A DNA stretch of 64,000 nucleotides from NCBI RefSeq assembly GCF_036170895.1, contig NZ_CP108036.1:4340001-4404000 (forward strand), read 5' to 3'. Below are positions 50,350 to 59,409 of this stretch, one piece after another (the stretch's first letter is position 1; the number at the start of each line of letters is the position of its first letter). The DNA comes from Streptomyces erythrochromogenes. GTDB taxonomy: Bacteria > Actinomycetota > Actinomycetes > Streptomycetales > Streptomycetaceae. The notes under the pieces were generated by a model. It searched no databases and was not told the DNA's origin. It saw only the letters and a program-made list of their open reading frames with translations. Position numbers and translations under genes: made by a program.

Positions 50350-52194
50350 GTGTCCGGAATCGGTTCGATCATGGAAGCGGGCGTTCCGTCCGCGCGGTCC
50401 CGCGCCTTGGCCGTGCTGCGCGTGCGCAGCCGGGCCCTGGCCGTCGCGCTGCTGCCCGCCGCTCTCGCGGTGGTGCTGGTGGCCGCCCGGGCGACGGGCC
50501 GGCTGGCCGGCGAGCCGTGGGGCACCGTGACGCTCGTGGTGTGCGCGGTCGCGGCGCTGGTGCTGCTCCTCGGCGGGGTCTTCGCCACGGTGGTGCTGCG
50601 GGCGAGCCCGGCGGTGACGCCGACGGTGCCGCTGTCCGAGGCCGCCGCCCCCGATCTCTACCGGCTGGTGCGGGACCTTGCCGACCGGATGGACGTGCCG
50701 CCGCCCTCGGCGATAGCCCTGACGCCGGACTGCGACAGCTGGCTGGAGGACCGCACGCATGCGGCCCACCGCCGCGGCGGCATAGCCGGCGGCCCCCAGT
50801 CCGCGCCCGGTGCGGCGCCTGTGCTGGTGATCGGCTCGCCGTTCCTGTGGTGGATGCGGGTCGCCGAGCTGCGGGCGGTCCTGGCGCCGGTCGTCGCCGG
50901 CACGGGTCCTTCCGCGCACCCGGACATAGCCGACGCCCGAGGCTTCGTACGGGGCCTGGACGCGGCCGTGGACGTGGGCAGCCGCCGGGGCCTCGGCTGG
51001 ATCGCCGCGCCGGCCCGGCTCCTGCTGAGACTGTGTCGGACGGACGCCGCCGAGATGGAGCGCGGGGTGGCCGCCGCCGCGTCGGACCGTGCACAGGGTG
51101 TGGACTACGGGCTGCGCATCGTCGCCCAGGAGCAGGTCGGCCTCGCCTACGCGGGCTGGGACCGGCTGCTGACCAGGGTGGCCCTGCCCGCCTGGCGGAT
51201 GGGCCGCTGGCCCGCGCACCTGGACGCCGGGGTGGTCTCGGCGCTGACCGAGCTGTCGCGGCGGGACCGGCTGGCCGAGGGCTTCACCTCGCGCCTCGGC
51301 GAGCGGCCCGCCTGTGACCTGCTGGAGCAGCCCGGCGTGATCGACGAGGCGACCTCGCTGCTGGCAGCGCGGCTCTTCCACGGCGGCCCGGCCGAAGCCG
51401 GGCCGCAATGGTCCCCGGTGGAGTGGACGGCGTATCCGGAAGAGGTCGTGGACCGCAAGTGGCGTGCGGAGGCCGCCCGCCTGCACACGGCGCTGGACGC
51501 GCTCGCCGGCCCGGCGGGACTGCCCGCCGGACCGATCGGGACGACCGGAACGACCGGAACGACCAGAACGACCGGACCCACCGCGTCCGCCGGCTCCGTG
51601 AGCCCGGCCGGTGCCGGTTCCGCCGCCCCCGGCGCCTCGGTGCCTCCCGCCGCCGCTGCGGGTGCCTCCGGCTCACCCGTACCGTCCGGCCCCTCCGCTA
51701 CGGCGGGATCCGCGACGATCGAAGCCGCCGCCGCGGCGCCCCCCGCCGCGGACGGCTTCGCCGGGCCCACGCTGGAGCGGGTGCTGGGCTGCCTCACGGG
51801 CGCCTCGGGAGAGGGAGCGCTCGGCGAGGCCCTGGCCGGCCGGCTCAGCGCCGACCTGGCCCGTGAGGAGCGGGCCGCGGGCACGACCGGCGGGGCCGGG
51901 AAGGCGCGCGGCGCGGACGCCGTACCGCTGTTCCCGCTCCAGCCGCCGCGCAGCGGCCGGGACCTGTTGGCCGACCACGTGACGGCGATGGTGTGCTGCG
52001 CGGCCGTGGACTCGGCCGGGGCCGCACCCGGGATGGACTGGCTCGACGGACCGGTCCTGCTGGTCGGCGGCGACCGCCGGACCGACCTGGCCCCCCGCGT
52101 GCTCTGCCTGGTCGAGGACGGCGACCCGGAGCCCCTGCGGGACTGGCTGTCGGCCCTCGGCGTCCGCACGGAGAAGCCGGTCCGGCTCGTCTGA
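50350..52194 (+). CDS. membrane protein, degenerate M48-peptidase-like
   Basis: 614 aa. Two TM helices (about 15-40 and 50-75). A cytoplasmic domain (about 80-300) then follows M48 peptidases in outline: LYRLVRDLADRMDVPPPSAIALTPDCDSW, then APVLVIGSPFLWWMRVAELRAVLAPVVAG. The last segment corresponds to the M48 (L)-EL-x-AVLAHELAH helix, but HExxH is replaced by PVVAG, so no zinc site remains. A low-complexity Gly/Thr/Ser/Pro segment (about 395-470) includes GTTGTTGTTRTTG, encoded by a 9-bp tandem repeat at 51538-51575. The start could also be GTG 50338 or ATG 50371. The pseudo-peptidase reading is my inference. Confidence 0.62.
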   Translation: MSGIGSIMEAGVPSARSRALAVLRVRSRALAVALLPAALAVVLVAARATGRLAGEPWGTVTLVVCAVAALVLLLGGVFATVVLRASPAVTPTVPLSEAAAPDLYRLVRDLADRMDVPPPSAIALTPDCDSWLEDRTHAAHRRGGIAGGPQSAPGAAPVLVIGSPFLWWMRVAELRAVLAPVVAGTGPSAHPDIADARGFVRGLDAAVDVGSRRGLGWIAAPARLLLRLCRTDAAEMERGVAAAASDRAQGVDYGLRIVAQEQVGLAYAGWDRLLTRVALPAWRMGRWPAHLDAGVVSALTELSRRDRLAEGFTSRLGERPACDLLEQPGVIDEATSLLAARLFHGGPAEAGPQWSPVEWTAYPEEVVDRKWRAEAARLHTALDALAGPAGLPAGPIGTTGTTGTTRTTGPTASAGSVSPAGAGSAAPGASVPPAAAAGASGSPVPSGPSATAGSATIEAAAAAPPAADGFAGPTLERVLGCLTGASGEGALGEALAGRLSADLAREERAAGTTGGAGKARGADAVPLFPLQPPRSGRDLLADHVTAMVCCAAVDSAGAAPGMDWLDGPVLLVGGDRRTDLAPRVLCLVEDGDPEPLRDWLSALGVRTEKPVRLV

Positions 52195-52432
52195 GACACC
52201 CCCTGCCCCGCCCCCGGAGGGGCGACGGATCGCACACGCAAGCGGACTTCAATGTTCCGGTCTCGTCAATTCGCGACGAACGGTGACGGACTGCGTGCGT
52301 AATGTGATGTGCTGGGACCGGTCGCGGCTGGATGCTCCCGAAGCGGATGTCCGAGAAGCGCCGTACCGGCGCAAAGGGCGCCACGCTCCGAGGCGACGCA
52401 CGCCGGCCGGGGAGCGAGGGAGGGGAGCGGTC

Positions 52433-53920
52433 ATGGGTACGGACCAGATCCGGCGTTGGGAGTCGGGTGCGCTCGCGCACGCGGTGAACGACCCCTTCGG
52501 GCAGGGCCCCCTGCCCTGGTTCCGGGGCAGCGAGCTCTACTTCGACGACACCGGCCAGGTCGTCCCCTGGTACGTGGACCCGGCCGCCGCGGCCGCCGGC
52601 ACCGGCCAGATCCCCCGGGCCCGCGGGAACGGCGGCCCCCGCACGGCCGACGACGTGCACCGCCAGATCAAGGGCTTCGCCTCCACCGGCGCGGTCGCCC
52701 CGGGCGAGGCCATCGACTTCCACATCACCGTCGACCCGCCCCAGCAGTTCTCCGTCGACGTCTACCGGATCGGCCACTACGGCGGCGACGGCGCCTCGAA
52801 GATCACCACCAGCCCCCGCCTCTCCGGCATCGTCCAGCCCGCCCCCCTCGCCGCCGACCGCACCGTCTCCTGCCACCACTGGTGGCTCTCCTGGCGGCTC
52901 CAGGTCCCGTCCTACTGGAGCGTCGGCGCGTACGTCGCCGTCCTCACCACCGGCGACGGCTACCGCTCCCACATCCCCTTCACGGTCCGCGACGACCACC
53001 CCGCCGACCTGCTGCTCCTGCTTCCCGACATCACGTGGCAGGCCTACAACCTCTACCCGGAGGACGGCCGGACCGGCGCCAGCCTCTACCACGCCTGGGA
53101 CGAGGCGGGCCGGCTCCTCGGCGAGCAGGACGCGGCCGTCACCGTGTCCTTCGACCGGCCCTACGCGGGCGCCGGCCTGCCCCTCCACGTCGGCCACGCC
53201 TACGACTTCATCCGCTGGGCCGAGCGCTACGGCTACGACATCGCCTACGCCGACACCCGCGACCTGCACGCCGGCCGCGTCGACCCCACCCGCTACCGCG
53301 GCCTGGTCTTCCCCGGCCACGACGAGTACTGGTCGGCGCCGATGCGCCGCACCGTCGAGCGGGCCCGCAACCACGGGACCTCGCTCGTCTTCCTCTCCGC
53401 CAACACGATGTACTGGCAGGTCGAGCTCGGCCCCTCGCCCTCAGGGGTCGCCGACCGGCTGCTCACCTGCCGAAAACGGCGCGGACCGGGCCGCCCCAGC
53501 CTCTGGCGCGAGGTCGACCGCCCGGAGCAGCAGCTGCTCGGCATCCAGTACGCCGGCCGGGTCCCCGAGCCCGCGCCGATGATCGTGCGCAACGCCACGC
53601 ACTGGCTGTGGGACGCCACCGGCGCCGGCGAGAACGACGAACTGCCCGGCCTGGTCGCGGGCGAGGCCGACCGGTACTTCCCGCGCACCCAGCTCCCCGA
53701 GCACCAGGACCGGATCCTGCTCGCGCACTCCCCGTACCTCGACACCGAGGGGCAGCGCCGCCACCAGGAGACCTCCCTCTACCGGGCGCCCAGCGGTTCG
53801 CTGGTCTTCGCCTCCGGCACGTTCGCCTGGTCCCCGGCCCTCGATCGCCCCGGCCACGTCGACGAGCGCGTGCAGCGGGCGACGGCCAATCTCCTCGACC
53901 GGATCTGCAAGCACGACTGA
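52433..53920 (+). CDS. N,N-dimethylformamidase large-subunit-like protein
   Basis: 495 aa. No signal peptide. An N-terminal beta domain (about 60-190, VAPGEAIDFHITVDPPQQFSVDVYRIGHYGGDGA) is followed by the DMFase beta-subunit C-terminal-like domain (about 190-480): WQAYNLYPEDGRTGASLYHAW, VSFDRPYA, GHAYDFIRWAERYGYDIAYADTRDLH, VFPGHDEYWSAPMRRTVERARNHGTSLVFLSANTMYWQVE, FASGTFAWSPALD. The Tyr-Trp/His-Asp-Glu-Tyr-Trp region may bind iron as in dimethylformamidase. Widespread in Streptomyces; the natural substrate is unknown. GAGGGGAG precedes ATG 52433. It lies 96 nt upstream of purC. Confidence 0.78.
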   Translation: MGTDQIRRWESGALAHAVNDPFGQGPLPWFRGSELYFDDTGQVVPWYVDPAAAAAGTGQIPRARGNGGPRTADDVHRQIKGFASTGAVAPGEAIDFHITVDPPQQFSVDVYRIGHYGGDGASKITTSPRLSGIVQPAPLAADRTVSCHHWWLSWRLQVPSYWSVGAYVAVLTTGDGYRSHIPFTVRDDHPADLLLLLPDITWQAYNLYPEDGRTGASLYHAWDEAGRLLGEQDAAVTVSFDRPYAGAGLPLHVGHAYDFIRWAERYGYDIAYADTRDLHAGRVDPTRYRGLVFPGHDEYWSAPMRRTVERARNHGTSLVFLSANTMYWQVELGPSPSGVADRLLTCRKRRGPGRPSLWREVDRPEQQLLGIQYAGRVPEPAPMIVRNATHWLWDATGAGENDELPGLVAGEADRYFPRTQLPEHQDRILLAHSPYLDTEGQRRHQETSLYRAPSGSLVFASGTFAWSPALDRPGHVDERVQRATANLLDRICKHD

Positions 53921-54016
53921 CACGGCCGCGCACGGCCGACCCACCCCTGTACCCGGGAGGGCGGCCAGGTGCGCGAGAATCGGTGTGCGCTTCATACAGA
54001 ACCACAGGGAGACCCC

Positions 54017-54922
54017 GTGTCCGGATTCGTCGAAAAGCCCGAGCCGGTTCAGGTTCCGGGCCTCGTCCACCTCCACACCGGCAAGGTGCGCGACCTCTAC
54101 CAGGACGAGGACGGCCGCCTCGTCATGGTCGCCAGCGACCGCATGTCCGCCTTCGACTGGGTGCTGCCCACCGAGATCCCGGACAAGGGCCGCGTCCTGA
54201 CCCAGCTCTCCCTGTGGTGGTTCGACCAGCTCGCGGACCTCGTCCCGAACCACGTCATCTCCACCGACCTGCCCGCCGGCGCCCCCGCCGACTGGGCCGG
54301 CCGCACGCTGATCTGCAAGAACCTCGACATGGTCCCGGTGGAGTGCGTGGCCCGCGGCTACCTCACCGGCTCGGGCCTCGCCGAGTACAAGCAGACCCGC
54401 ACGGTCTGCGGACTCGGCCTCCCCGAGGGCCTCGTGGACGGCTCCGAGCTGCCCGGCCCGATCTTCACCCCGGCCGCCAAGGCCGAGGTCGGCGAGCACG
54501 ACGAGAACGTCTCCTACGAGGAGGTCGCGCGCACCACCGGCGCCGAGACGGCCGCGCTGCTGCGCCAGACCACCCTCGCCGTGTACAGCCGCGCCCGGGA
54601 CATCGCCCGCGAGCGCGGGATCATCCTGGCCGACACCAAGTTCGAGTTCGGCTTCGACCCGAAGGACCGCACGCTGGTCGCCGCGGACGAGGTGCTGACC
54701 CCGGACTCCTCCCGCTTCTGGCCGGCCGACCAGTGGGAGCCGGGCCGTTCGCAGCCCTCCTTCGACAAGCAGTACGTCCGCGACTGGCTGGCCTCCGCGG
54801 CCTCCGGCTGGGACCCCAAGGGCGAGCTGCCGCCGCCGGCCCTCCCGACGCAGGTCGTCGCGCAGACCCGCGCGAAGTACATCGAGGCCTACGAGCGCCT
54901 GACCGGCCTGGACTGGTCGTAG
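54017..54922 (+). CDS. purC: phosphoribosylaminoimidazole-succinocarboxamide synthase
   Basis: 301 aa SAICAR synthetase (CAIR + aspartate + ATP). Motifs: LHTGKVRDLYQDEDGRLVMVASDRMSAFD, VPVECVARGYLTGSGLAEY (CVVR(G/N)-type signature), ILADTKFEFGFDPK, DEVLTPDSSRFWPADQW. The roughly 300-aa form is the longer type shared with yeast ADE1 and actinobacteria, rather than the 240-aa E. coli type. GTG at 54017 follows AGGGAG by 5 nt. A terminator follows directly. Confidence 0.95.
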   Translation: MSGFVEKPEPVQVPGLVHLHTGKVRDLYQDEDGRLVMVASDRMSAFDWVLPTEIPDKGRVLTQLSLWWFDQLADLVPNHVISTDLPAGAPADWAGRTLICKNLDMVPVECVARGYLTGSGLAEYKQTRTVCGLGLPEGLVDGSELPGPIFTPAAKAEVGEHDENVSYEEVARTTGAETAALLRQTTLAVYSRARDIARERGIILADTKFEFGFDPKDRTLVAADEVLTPDSSRFWPADQWEPGRSQPSFDKQYVRDWLASAASGWDPKGELPPPALPTQVVAQTRAKYIEAYERLTGLDWS

Positions 54923-54930
54923 GAAAACGA

Positions 54931-54960
54931 AGAAGCCCCGGTCCGAGGACCGGGGCTTCT
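54931..54960 (+). terminator. purC terminator
   Basis: 13-bp perfect stem AGAAGCCCCGGTC (54931-54943), 4-nt loop, complement 54948-54960, then TCCTT. It also lies 10 nt past the 3' end of the convergent tRNA-Gly and may stop both. Confidence 0.85.
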
Positions 54961-54969
54961 TCCTTACAG

Positions 54970-55042
<73 letters not shown>

Positions 55043-55064
55043 AAGCGCCGTAAGGCGAGACCTA

Positions 55065-55676
55065 CTATACCCAACCCCGCTCCCTCGCGAGACGCACTGC
55101 CGTGTGCCGGTTCTCGGCACCCAGCTTCGTGGCCGCCGAGGACAGGTAGTTGCGGACGGTCCCCTGCGAGAGCGAGGCCCGCTCCGCGATCTCCGCGATC
55201 GGCGCCCCGTCCGCCGCCAGCTCCAGCACTTCGGCCTCCCGGGCGGTCAGCGGGGAGTCCCCGGCGCTGATCGCGTCGGCCGCCAACTCCGGGTCCACAT
55301 AACGGCCCCCGGCGTGCACGGTCCGGATCAGCTCGGCCAGCCGCTGCGCCGAGACCGTCTTCGGGGCGAAGGCCCGCACCCCCGCCGCCAGGGCCCGCTT
55401 CAGGTGTCCGGGGCGCCCGTGACTGGTCACGATCATCGTCCTGCAGTCGGGGAGTTCGGCCCGCAGGGTTGTGGCGACACTCACACCGTCCGCCCCCGGC
55501 ATCTGCAGGTCCAGCACCGCCACGTCCGGCCGGTGCGCCCGTGCCATCGCCAGTGCCTCGGGGCCGGACGCCGCCTCCGCGATGACCAGCAGGTCGTCCT
55601 CCAGCGCCAGGAGCGCGGCCAGCGCCCCGCGGATCAAGTGCTCGTCGTCGGCGAGCAGTACACGTACGGGGCTCAC
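55065..55676 (-). CDS. NarL/LuxR-type response regulator
   Basis: 203 aa. Receiver (1-120): LLADDEHLIRGAL, phospho-Asp in VAVLDLQMPGADG, Thr/Ser in IVTSHGRPGHLK, Lys in AFAPKTVSA. LuxR HTH (140-200): LTAREAEVLELAADGAPIAEIAERASLSQGTVRNYLSSAATKLG. GTG at 55676 overlaps the kinase stop by 4 nt and has GGAGG upstream. Partner of the DesK-like kinase; the two follow an ABC exporter pair, their likely target. Confidence 0.91.
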   Translation of the reverse strand: MSPVRVLLADDEHLIRGALAALLALEDDLLVIAEAASGPEALAMARAHRPDVAVLDLQMPGADGVSVATTLRAELPDCRTMIVTSHGRPGHLKRALAAGVRAFAPKTVSAQRLAELIRTVHAGGRYVDPELAADAISAGDSPLTAREAEVLELAADGAPIAEIAERASLSQGTVRNYLSSAATKLGAENRHTAVRLARERGWV

Positions 55677-56911
55677 GCCCGCACCTCCAGTCCATCGAGC
55701 CGTGGGCCCGGTATCTCCGCACGCAGCCGGAACCGGCCGTCGCCGACCAGCCCCGCCTCCAGCGTCCCCTCCAGCACGGCGAGCCGTTCCCGCAGCCCGG
55801 CCAGTCCCGAGCCGGGCGGCCCGGCAGGGGCCTCCGGCGCGCCGTCGTTCTCCACCACCAGCGTCACGGGCCCGCTCGCCGGAGCCGTCAGCCGGATCCG
55901 GCAGCGCTGCGCGTCCCCGTGCCGCAGCACGTTCGTCGTGGCCTCGCGGACCACCCAGCCGAGCGCCGACTGGACCTCGGAGGGCAGCTCCCGGTCCGGC
56001 CGGAAGTCGACCCGGCAGTCCATCCCGGCCGCTCTCAGCACCCCGCGCGCGCCCTCCAGCTCCACCGCGAGATCCGCCTCCCGGTAGCCGCGCACCACGT
56101 CCCGCACCTCCCGCTGGGACTCCCGGGCGATCCGCTGGACCTCGATCATCTGATCCACCGCCTCGGGGCGTTCGCGCCGGGCCAGCTGGACGGCCAGCTC
56201 GCTCTTGAGGGCGATCACGGCCAGGTTGCGGCCCATCACGTCGTGCAGGTCGCGGCCGAAGCGCAGCCGCTCCTCGGCCACCGCCAGCCGCGCCTGGACC
56301 TCGCGGGAGCGGTCCAGCTCGTAGACCGTCCTCAGCAGCCAGCCCGAGAACCCGCAGGTGGCGCCGAAGAACAGGCCTCCCAGCAGTACTCCGACGGCGT
56401 ACCCGAGCGCCTTCCCCACAGGCATCCCGAGGCCCAGGGCGGCCAGCCCGGTGGCGACGCCCGCAGCCGCCGAGACGTACCACATCCGCCGGACCGACTT
56501 CAGGCACAGGACGAGCGATCCGGAGGTGAACCAGGCCAGTCCGGCCACCATGGTCGGTGCCACGGTCGCCTCGGACCCGCCGGTGGTCCGCAGGGTGAGG
56601 ACGGCCAGGATGCATCCCGCCGTCACCAGGGCGGTGGCCACCGCCAGCCGGGTGGGGCGTTCACGCCGTCCCACCACCCAGTGCAGCGCCCGGGAGGTGA
56701 GCACGCCGCACAGGACCGCGTGCACGCACATCATCAGGAAGAGCGAGAGGGGCACCACGAAGGAGGTCCGCTCGGGGGCCGCGGCGGCCAGCGGGGTCAG
56801 CCCGAAGGAGAGGATCTCCAGGAACACGAAGAGGTAGAACGACCCCCGGGTGTACAGCTCGACCTTCCCCGCGGTGCTGCGGTTCTTCCACCACCCGGTC
56901 AGCTTCGACAC
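55673..56911 (-). CDS. DesK-type sensor histidine kinase
   Basis: 412 aa. Six hydrophobic segments in residues 20-195 (for example SFYLFVFLEILSFGLTPL, LSLFLMMCVHAVLCGVL) form an intramembrane sensor without a large outer loop. HisKA_3 with His in LRFGRDLHDVMGRNLAVIALKSE; HATPase with N box EATTNVLRHG and G box GSGLAGLRERLAVLEG. This class senses membrane or cell-envelope stress in Bacillus DesK and LiaS-like systems; here the signal is unknown. Last 4 nt overlap the regulator gene. It begins 21 nt after the permease gene, suggesting one operon. Confidence 0.9.
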   Translation of the reverse strand: MSKLTGWWKNRSTAGKVELYTRGSFYLFVFLEILSFGLTPLAAAAPERTSFVVPLSLFLMMCVHAVLCGVLTSRALHWVVGRRERPTRLAVATALVTAGCILAVLTLRTTGGSEATVAPTMVAGLAWFTSGSLVLCLKSVRRMWYVSAAAGVATGLAALGLGMPVGKALGYAVGVLLGGLFFGATCGFSGWLLRTVYELDRSREVQARLAVAEERLRFGRDLHDVMGRNLAVIALKSELAVQLARRERPEAVDQMIEVQRIARESQREVRDVVRGYREADLAVELEGARGVLRAAGMDCRVDFRPDRELPSEVQSALGWVVREATTNVLRHGDAQRCRIRLTAPASGPVTLVVENDGAPEAPAGPPGSGLAGLRERLAVLEGTLEAGLVGDGRFRLRAEIPGPRLDGLEVRA

Positions 56912-56932
56912 GGCCCCGTCCCCCGACTCGTC

Positions 56933-57697
56933 CTAGCGGCGCGGTTCCCAGCGGAACCACCGCTGGACAGCAAACACGCTGATCACGATCCAGGCCAGCG
57001 CGTTCAGCCCGGCGCCCAGCAGGTCCCCGCTCTCCGCGCCGCCGCTCCAGCCGGCCCGTACGAGGGCCATCACGCCGCTCAGGGGCAGCAGTTCGCAGAG
57101 CGAGGCGGCCAGGTCGGGCAGCGCGTCCGTCGGCGAGAACAGCCCCGAGCCGAGCACGGTCGCCAGGAACAGCGGCAGCGTGGTGAGGCCGGCGGTCTCC
57201 ACGGTGCGGGTGAAGGAGCTGGTCACCGCGGACAGCGCGGCGAGCAGCAGGAGGCCGGCGAGGACCGCCGCCACGAGGAGCAGCGGGTTCTGCGGCATGC
57301 GCACGTCCAGGGCGACCGCCCCGGCGACCGCGAGGACGACGATCTGGCCGAGGGCCAGGCAGGCGGCCGGCAGCGCGGTCCCGGCCAGGATCTCCAGGTC
57401 CCGGGCCTCGCCGGTGCGCAGCCGCTTGAGGACGAGCTCCTCGCGCCGGGCGACGTAGGCGGAGACCAGGTTCATGTAGACGACGAGGAGCAGGACCATG
57501 CCGATCCCGCCGGTCAGGGTGGCTTCGCCGACGGCCTGGGCGCCTTCGACGCCGCTGAGGGAGGAGCGCAGGACGAACACCGTCAGCAGGGGCATCAGGA
57601 GGGCCACGCCGAGTGTGGCCCGGTTGCGCACCAGCAGGGTGAGCTCGAAGCGGCCGAGCGCGGTGATCCGGCCGGCGTTGAGGGTGAGCGTGTTCAT
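56933..57697 (-). CDS. ABC-2 type transporter permease
   Basis: 254 aa, six TM helices (for example ATLGVALLMPLLTVFVL, IGMVLLLVVYMNLVSAYV, AVLAGLLLLAALSAVTSSF) with the ABC-2 periplasmic-end motif region LPLFLATVLGSGLFSPTDALPDLAASLCELLPLSGVMALVRAGW. It dimerises and pairs with the ATPase whose gene overlaps by 4 nt upstream. DrrB-like exporters of this size move drugs or lipids; the substrate is not predictable. Confidence 0.88.
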   Translation of the reverse strand: MNTLTLNAGRITALGRFELTLLVRNRATLGVALLMPLLTVFVLRSSLSGVEGAQAVGEATLTGGIGMVLLLVVYMNLVSAYVARREELVLKRLRTGEARDLEILAGTALPAACLALGQIVVLAVAGAVALDVRMPQNPLLLVAAVLAGLLLLAALSAVTSSFTRTVETAGLTTLPLFLATVLGSGLFSPTDALPDLAASLCELLPLSGVMALVRAGWSGGAESGDLLGAGLNALAWIVISVFAVQRWFRWEPRR

Positions 57698-58641
57698 CGG
57701 GTCCCCGCCATCGTGTCGTCGTCGGTGCGGTCGCCGGCGCTCCGGCGGTTCTGGGCGATCTCCAGGAAGGCCTCCTCCAGGGAGGCGGACCGGGCGTCGA
57801 GCCCGGCCAGCTCCACGCCGTTCTCCCGGGCCCAGCCGAGCAGCTCGGTCAGGTCCTCCTGGAGCCGTTCGGTACGGATCTCCACGCGCTGCCCGAAGGC
57901 GGCGGCCCGCAGTGCCAGCGGGAGCCGGGCCGCGGGCACCCCGGCGGGCAGGGTGAAGCGGATCCGGGCCGGGCGGGTGGCGGTCACCTCGGCCGGGGTG
58001 CCGGACAGCACCAGCTCGCCCTCGTGGAGGATCGCCAGCCGGTCTGCGAGTTCCTCGGCCTCTTCCAGGTAGTGCGTGGTCAGCAGCACCGTGGTGCCCT
58101 GCTCCCGCAGTTCGCGCACCAGGGCCCAGGTGTCCCGGCGCCCTTCGGGGTCCATTCCGGTGGTGGGCTCGTCCAGGAAGAGCACCTCGGGCCGGCCGAG
58201 CAGGGCCAGCGCCAGGTCCAGGCGCCGCCGCTCACCGCCGGACAGCTGCTTCACGCGTACGGAGGACCGTGCGGCCAGGCCGACCAGCTCCAGCACCTCG
58301 GCCGCCGGGCGGGCGCCGGTGGTGACCCCGCCCCACATCCGCACCGTCTCGGTGACCGACAGGTCCGAGGGGAAGCCGCCCTCCTGGAGCATCACCCCGG
58401 TGCGCGGCCGGACCTCGGCCCGCCGGGTGAGGGGGTCGAGGCCGAAGACGCGGACCTGCCCGCCGCTCGGCGCGGCGAGTCCCTCCAGCAGCTCGACGGT
58501 GGAGGTCTTGCCCGCGCCGTTGGTGCCGAGCAGGGCGAAGATCTCGCCCCGCGCCACGGAGAACGAGACGCCCCGTACGGCCTCGAATCCTCCGGTGTAG
58601 CCGCGGCGCAGGTCCCGGGCTTCGATCACGGTGTCAGTCAT
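57694..58641 (-). CDS. ABC transporter ATP-binding protein (DrrA-like)
   Basis: 315 aa. Walker A ALLGTNGAGKTSTVELLEG (about 35-53), Q-loop VMLQEGGFPSDLSV, signature LSGGERRRLDLALALLG, Walker B EVLFLDEPTTGMDPEG, H-loop LLTTHYLEE. The C-terminal 85 aa form the regulatory extension seen in DrrA-type ATPases. First gene of a four-gene operon: ATPase, permease, kinase, regulator. Its start lies 145 nt from tRNA-Gly copy 2. Confidence 0.92.
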   Translation of the reverse strand: MTDTVIEARDLRRGYTGGFEAVRGVSFSVARGEIFALLGTNGAGKTSTVELLEGLAAPSGGQVRVFGLDPLTRRAEVRPRTGVMLQEGGFPSDLSVTETVRMWGGVTTGARPAAEVLELVGLAARSSVRVKQLSGGERRRLDLALALLGRPEVLFLDEPTTGMDPEGRRDTWALVRELREQGTTVLLTTHYLEEAEELADRLAILHEGELVLSGTPAEVTATRPARIRFTLPAGVPAARLPLALRAAAFGQRVEIRTERLQEDLTELLGWARENGVELAGLDARSASLEEAFLEIAQNRRSAGDRTDDDTMAGTR

Positions 58642-58741
58642 GGCTCAAGCGTCACGGCGGCCGGGGCGGGTCGGCAGTGCGCGCTGTCACGACCGGCGAT
58701 GACATTTGTCAGGGAGCCCCGTGGCCGGAGGCGGGGGAAAT

Positions 58742-58782
58742 AAGAAGAAGGCCCCGATCGCAATGATCGGAGCCTTCTTCTT
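58742..58782 (-). terminator. terminator of tRNA-Gly(GCC) copy 2
   Basis: AAGAAGAAGGC (58742-58752) pairs with GCCTTCTTCTT (58772-58782), plus inner CCGATC/GATCGG. On the minus strand it directly follows the tRNA 3' end. Confidence 0.78.
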
Positions 58783-58786
58783 ACAG

Positions 58787-58859
<73 letters not shown>

Positions 58860-58931
58860 AAGCAGTGCACTGCCGGGGCAGTACGTGCATCACTCTACCC
58901 GATCCACCGGAGTGGTCGGAAAGCCATGCAG

Positions 58932-59003
58932 AGCGGGTGACAGGAATCGCACACTGCGCCTTCCCTCTGGAAGAGGGATGTTCTGCTACTGAACTACACC
59001 CGC
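58932..59003 (-). tRNA. tRNA-Gly(TCC)
   Basis: 72 nt on the minus strand. Acceptor GCGGGTG pairs with CACCCGC (58933-58939 and 58997-59003); anticodon stem TCCCT/AGGGA closes CTTCCAG, anticodon TCC. It reads GGA and GGG. It lies 72 nt upstream of tRNA-Gly(GCC) copy 2 and is probably co-transcribed with it. Confidence 0.92.
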
Positions 59004-59091
59004 ACGACCTCGGAGGCTCTGACCTGCGGCCTCGCCCCTCGGCGTGATCCACACACTAGCGGACGGATGGGGGGCCTTGGCAAATCGGCCC

Positions 59092-59409
59092 TCAGTGGGC
59101 CGCGTTGTAGGCCTCGTAGATCTTCTTCGGGATGCGGCCCCGCGGCGGCACGTCGTGCTGGTTGGACCGGGCCCAGGCGCGGACGACCGCCGGGTCGGGT
59201 GCGACCGAGGTGTGCTTGAAGGTCTTCCCCGAGCGCGACTGGCGGCGCCCGGCGGCCACGAAGGGCGCGAGGCCCTTCCGCAGTTTCTTTGCGTTGGCCG
59301 CATTGAGGTCGATCTCGTACGACTTACCGTCCAGGGCGAACATGACCGTTTCCGCCGCTTCTCCGCCGTCGATGTCGTCGGAGAGCGTGACCACTACGCG
59401 CTGCGCCAC
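59092..59409 (-). CDS. lsrL: Lsr2-family nucleoid-associated protein (LsrL)
   Basis: 105 aa H-NS-like xenogeneic silencer. N-terminal dimerisation domain (1-58: MAQRVVVTLSDDIDGGEAAETVMFALDGKSYEIDL) and C-terminal DNA-binding domain (70-105) with the AT-hook-like QHDVPPRGRIPKKIYEAY, where PRGRIP matches the minor-groove RGR of Lsr2. Its position next to purS matches the second Streptomyces paralogue, LsrL (SCO4076), rather than the main Lsr2; assignment is from synteny and memory. Divergent from purS across an AT-rich gap. Confidence 0.9.
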   Translation of the reverse strand: MAQRVVVTLSDDIDGGEAAETVMFALDGKSYEIDLNAANAKKLRKGLAPFVAAGRRQSRSGKTFKHTSVAPDPAVVRAWARSNQHDVPPRGRIPKKIYEAYNAAH

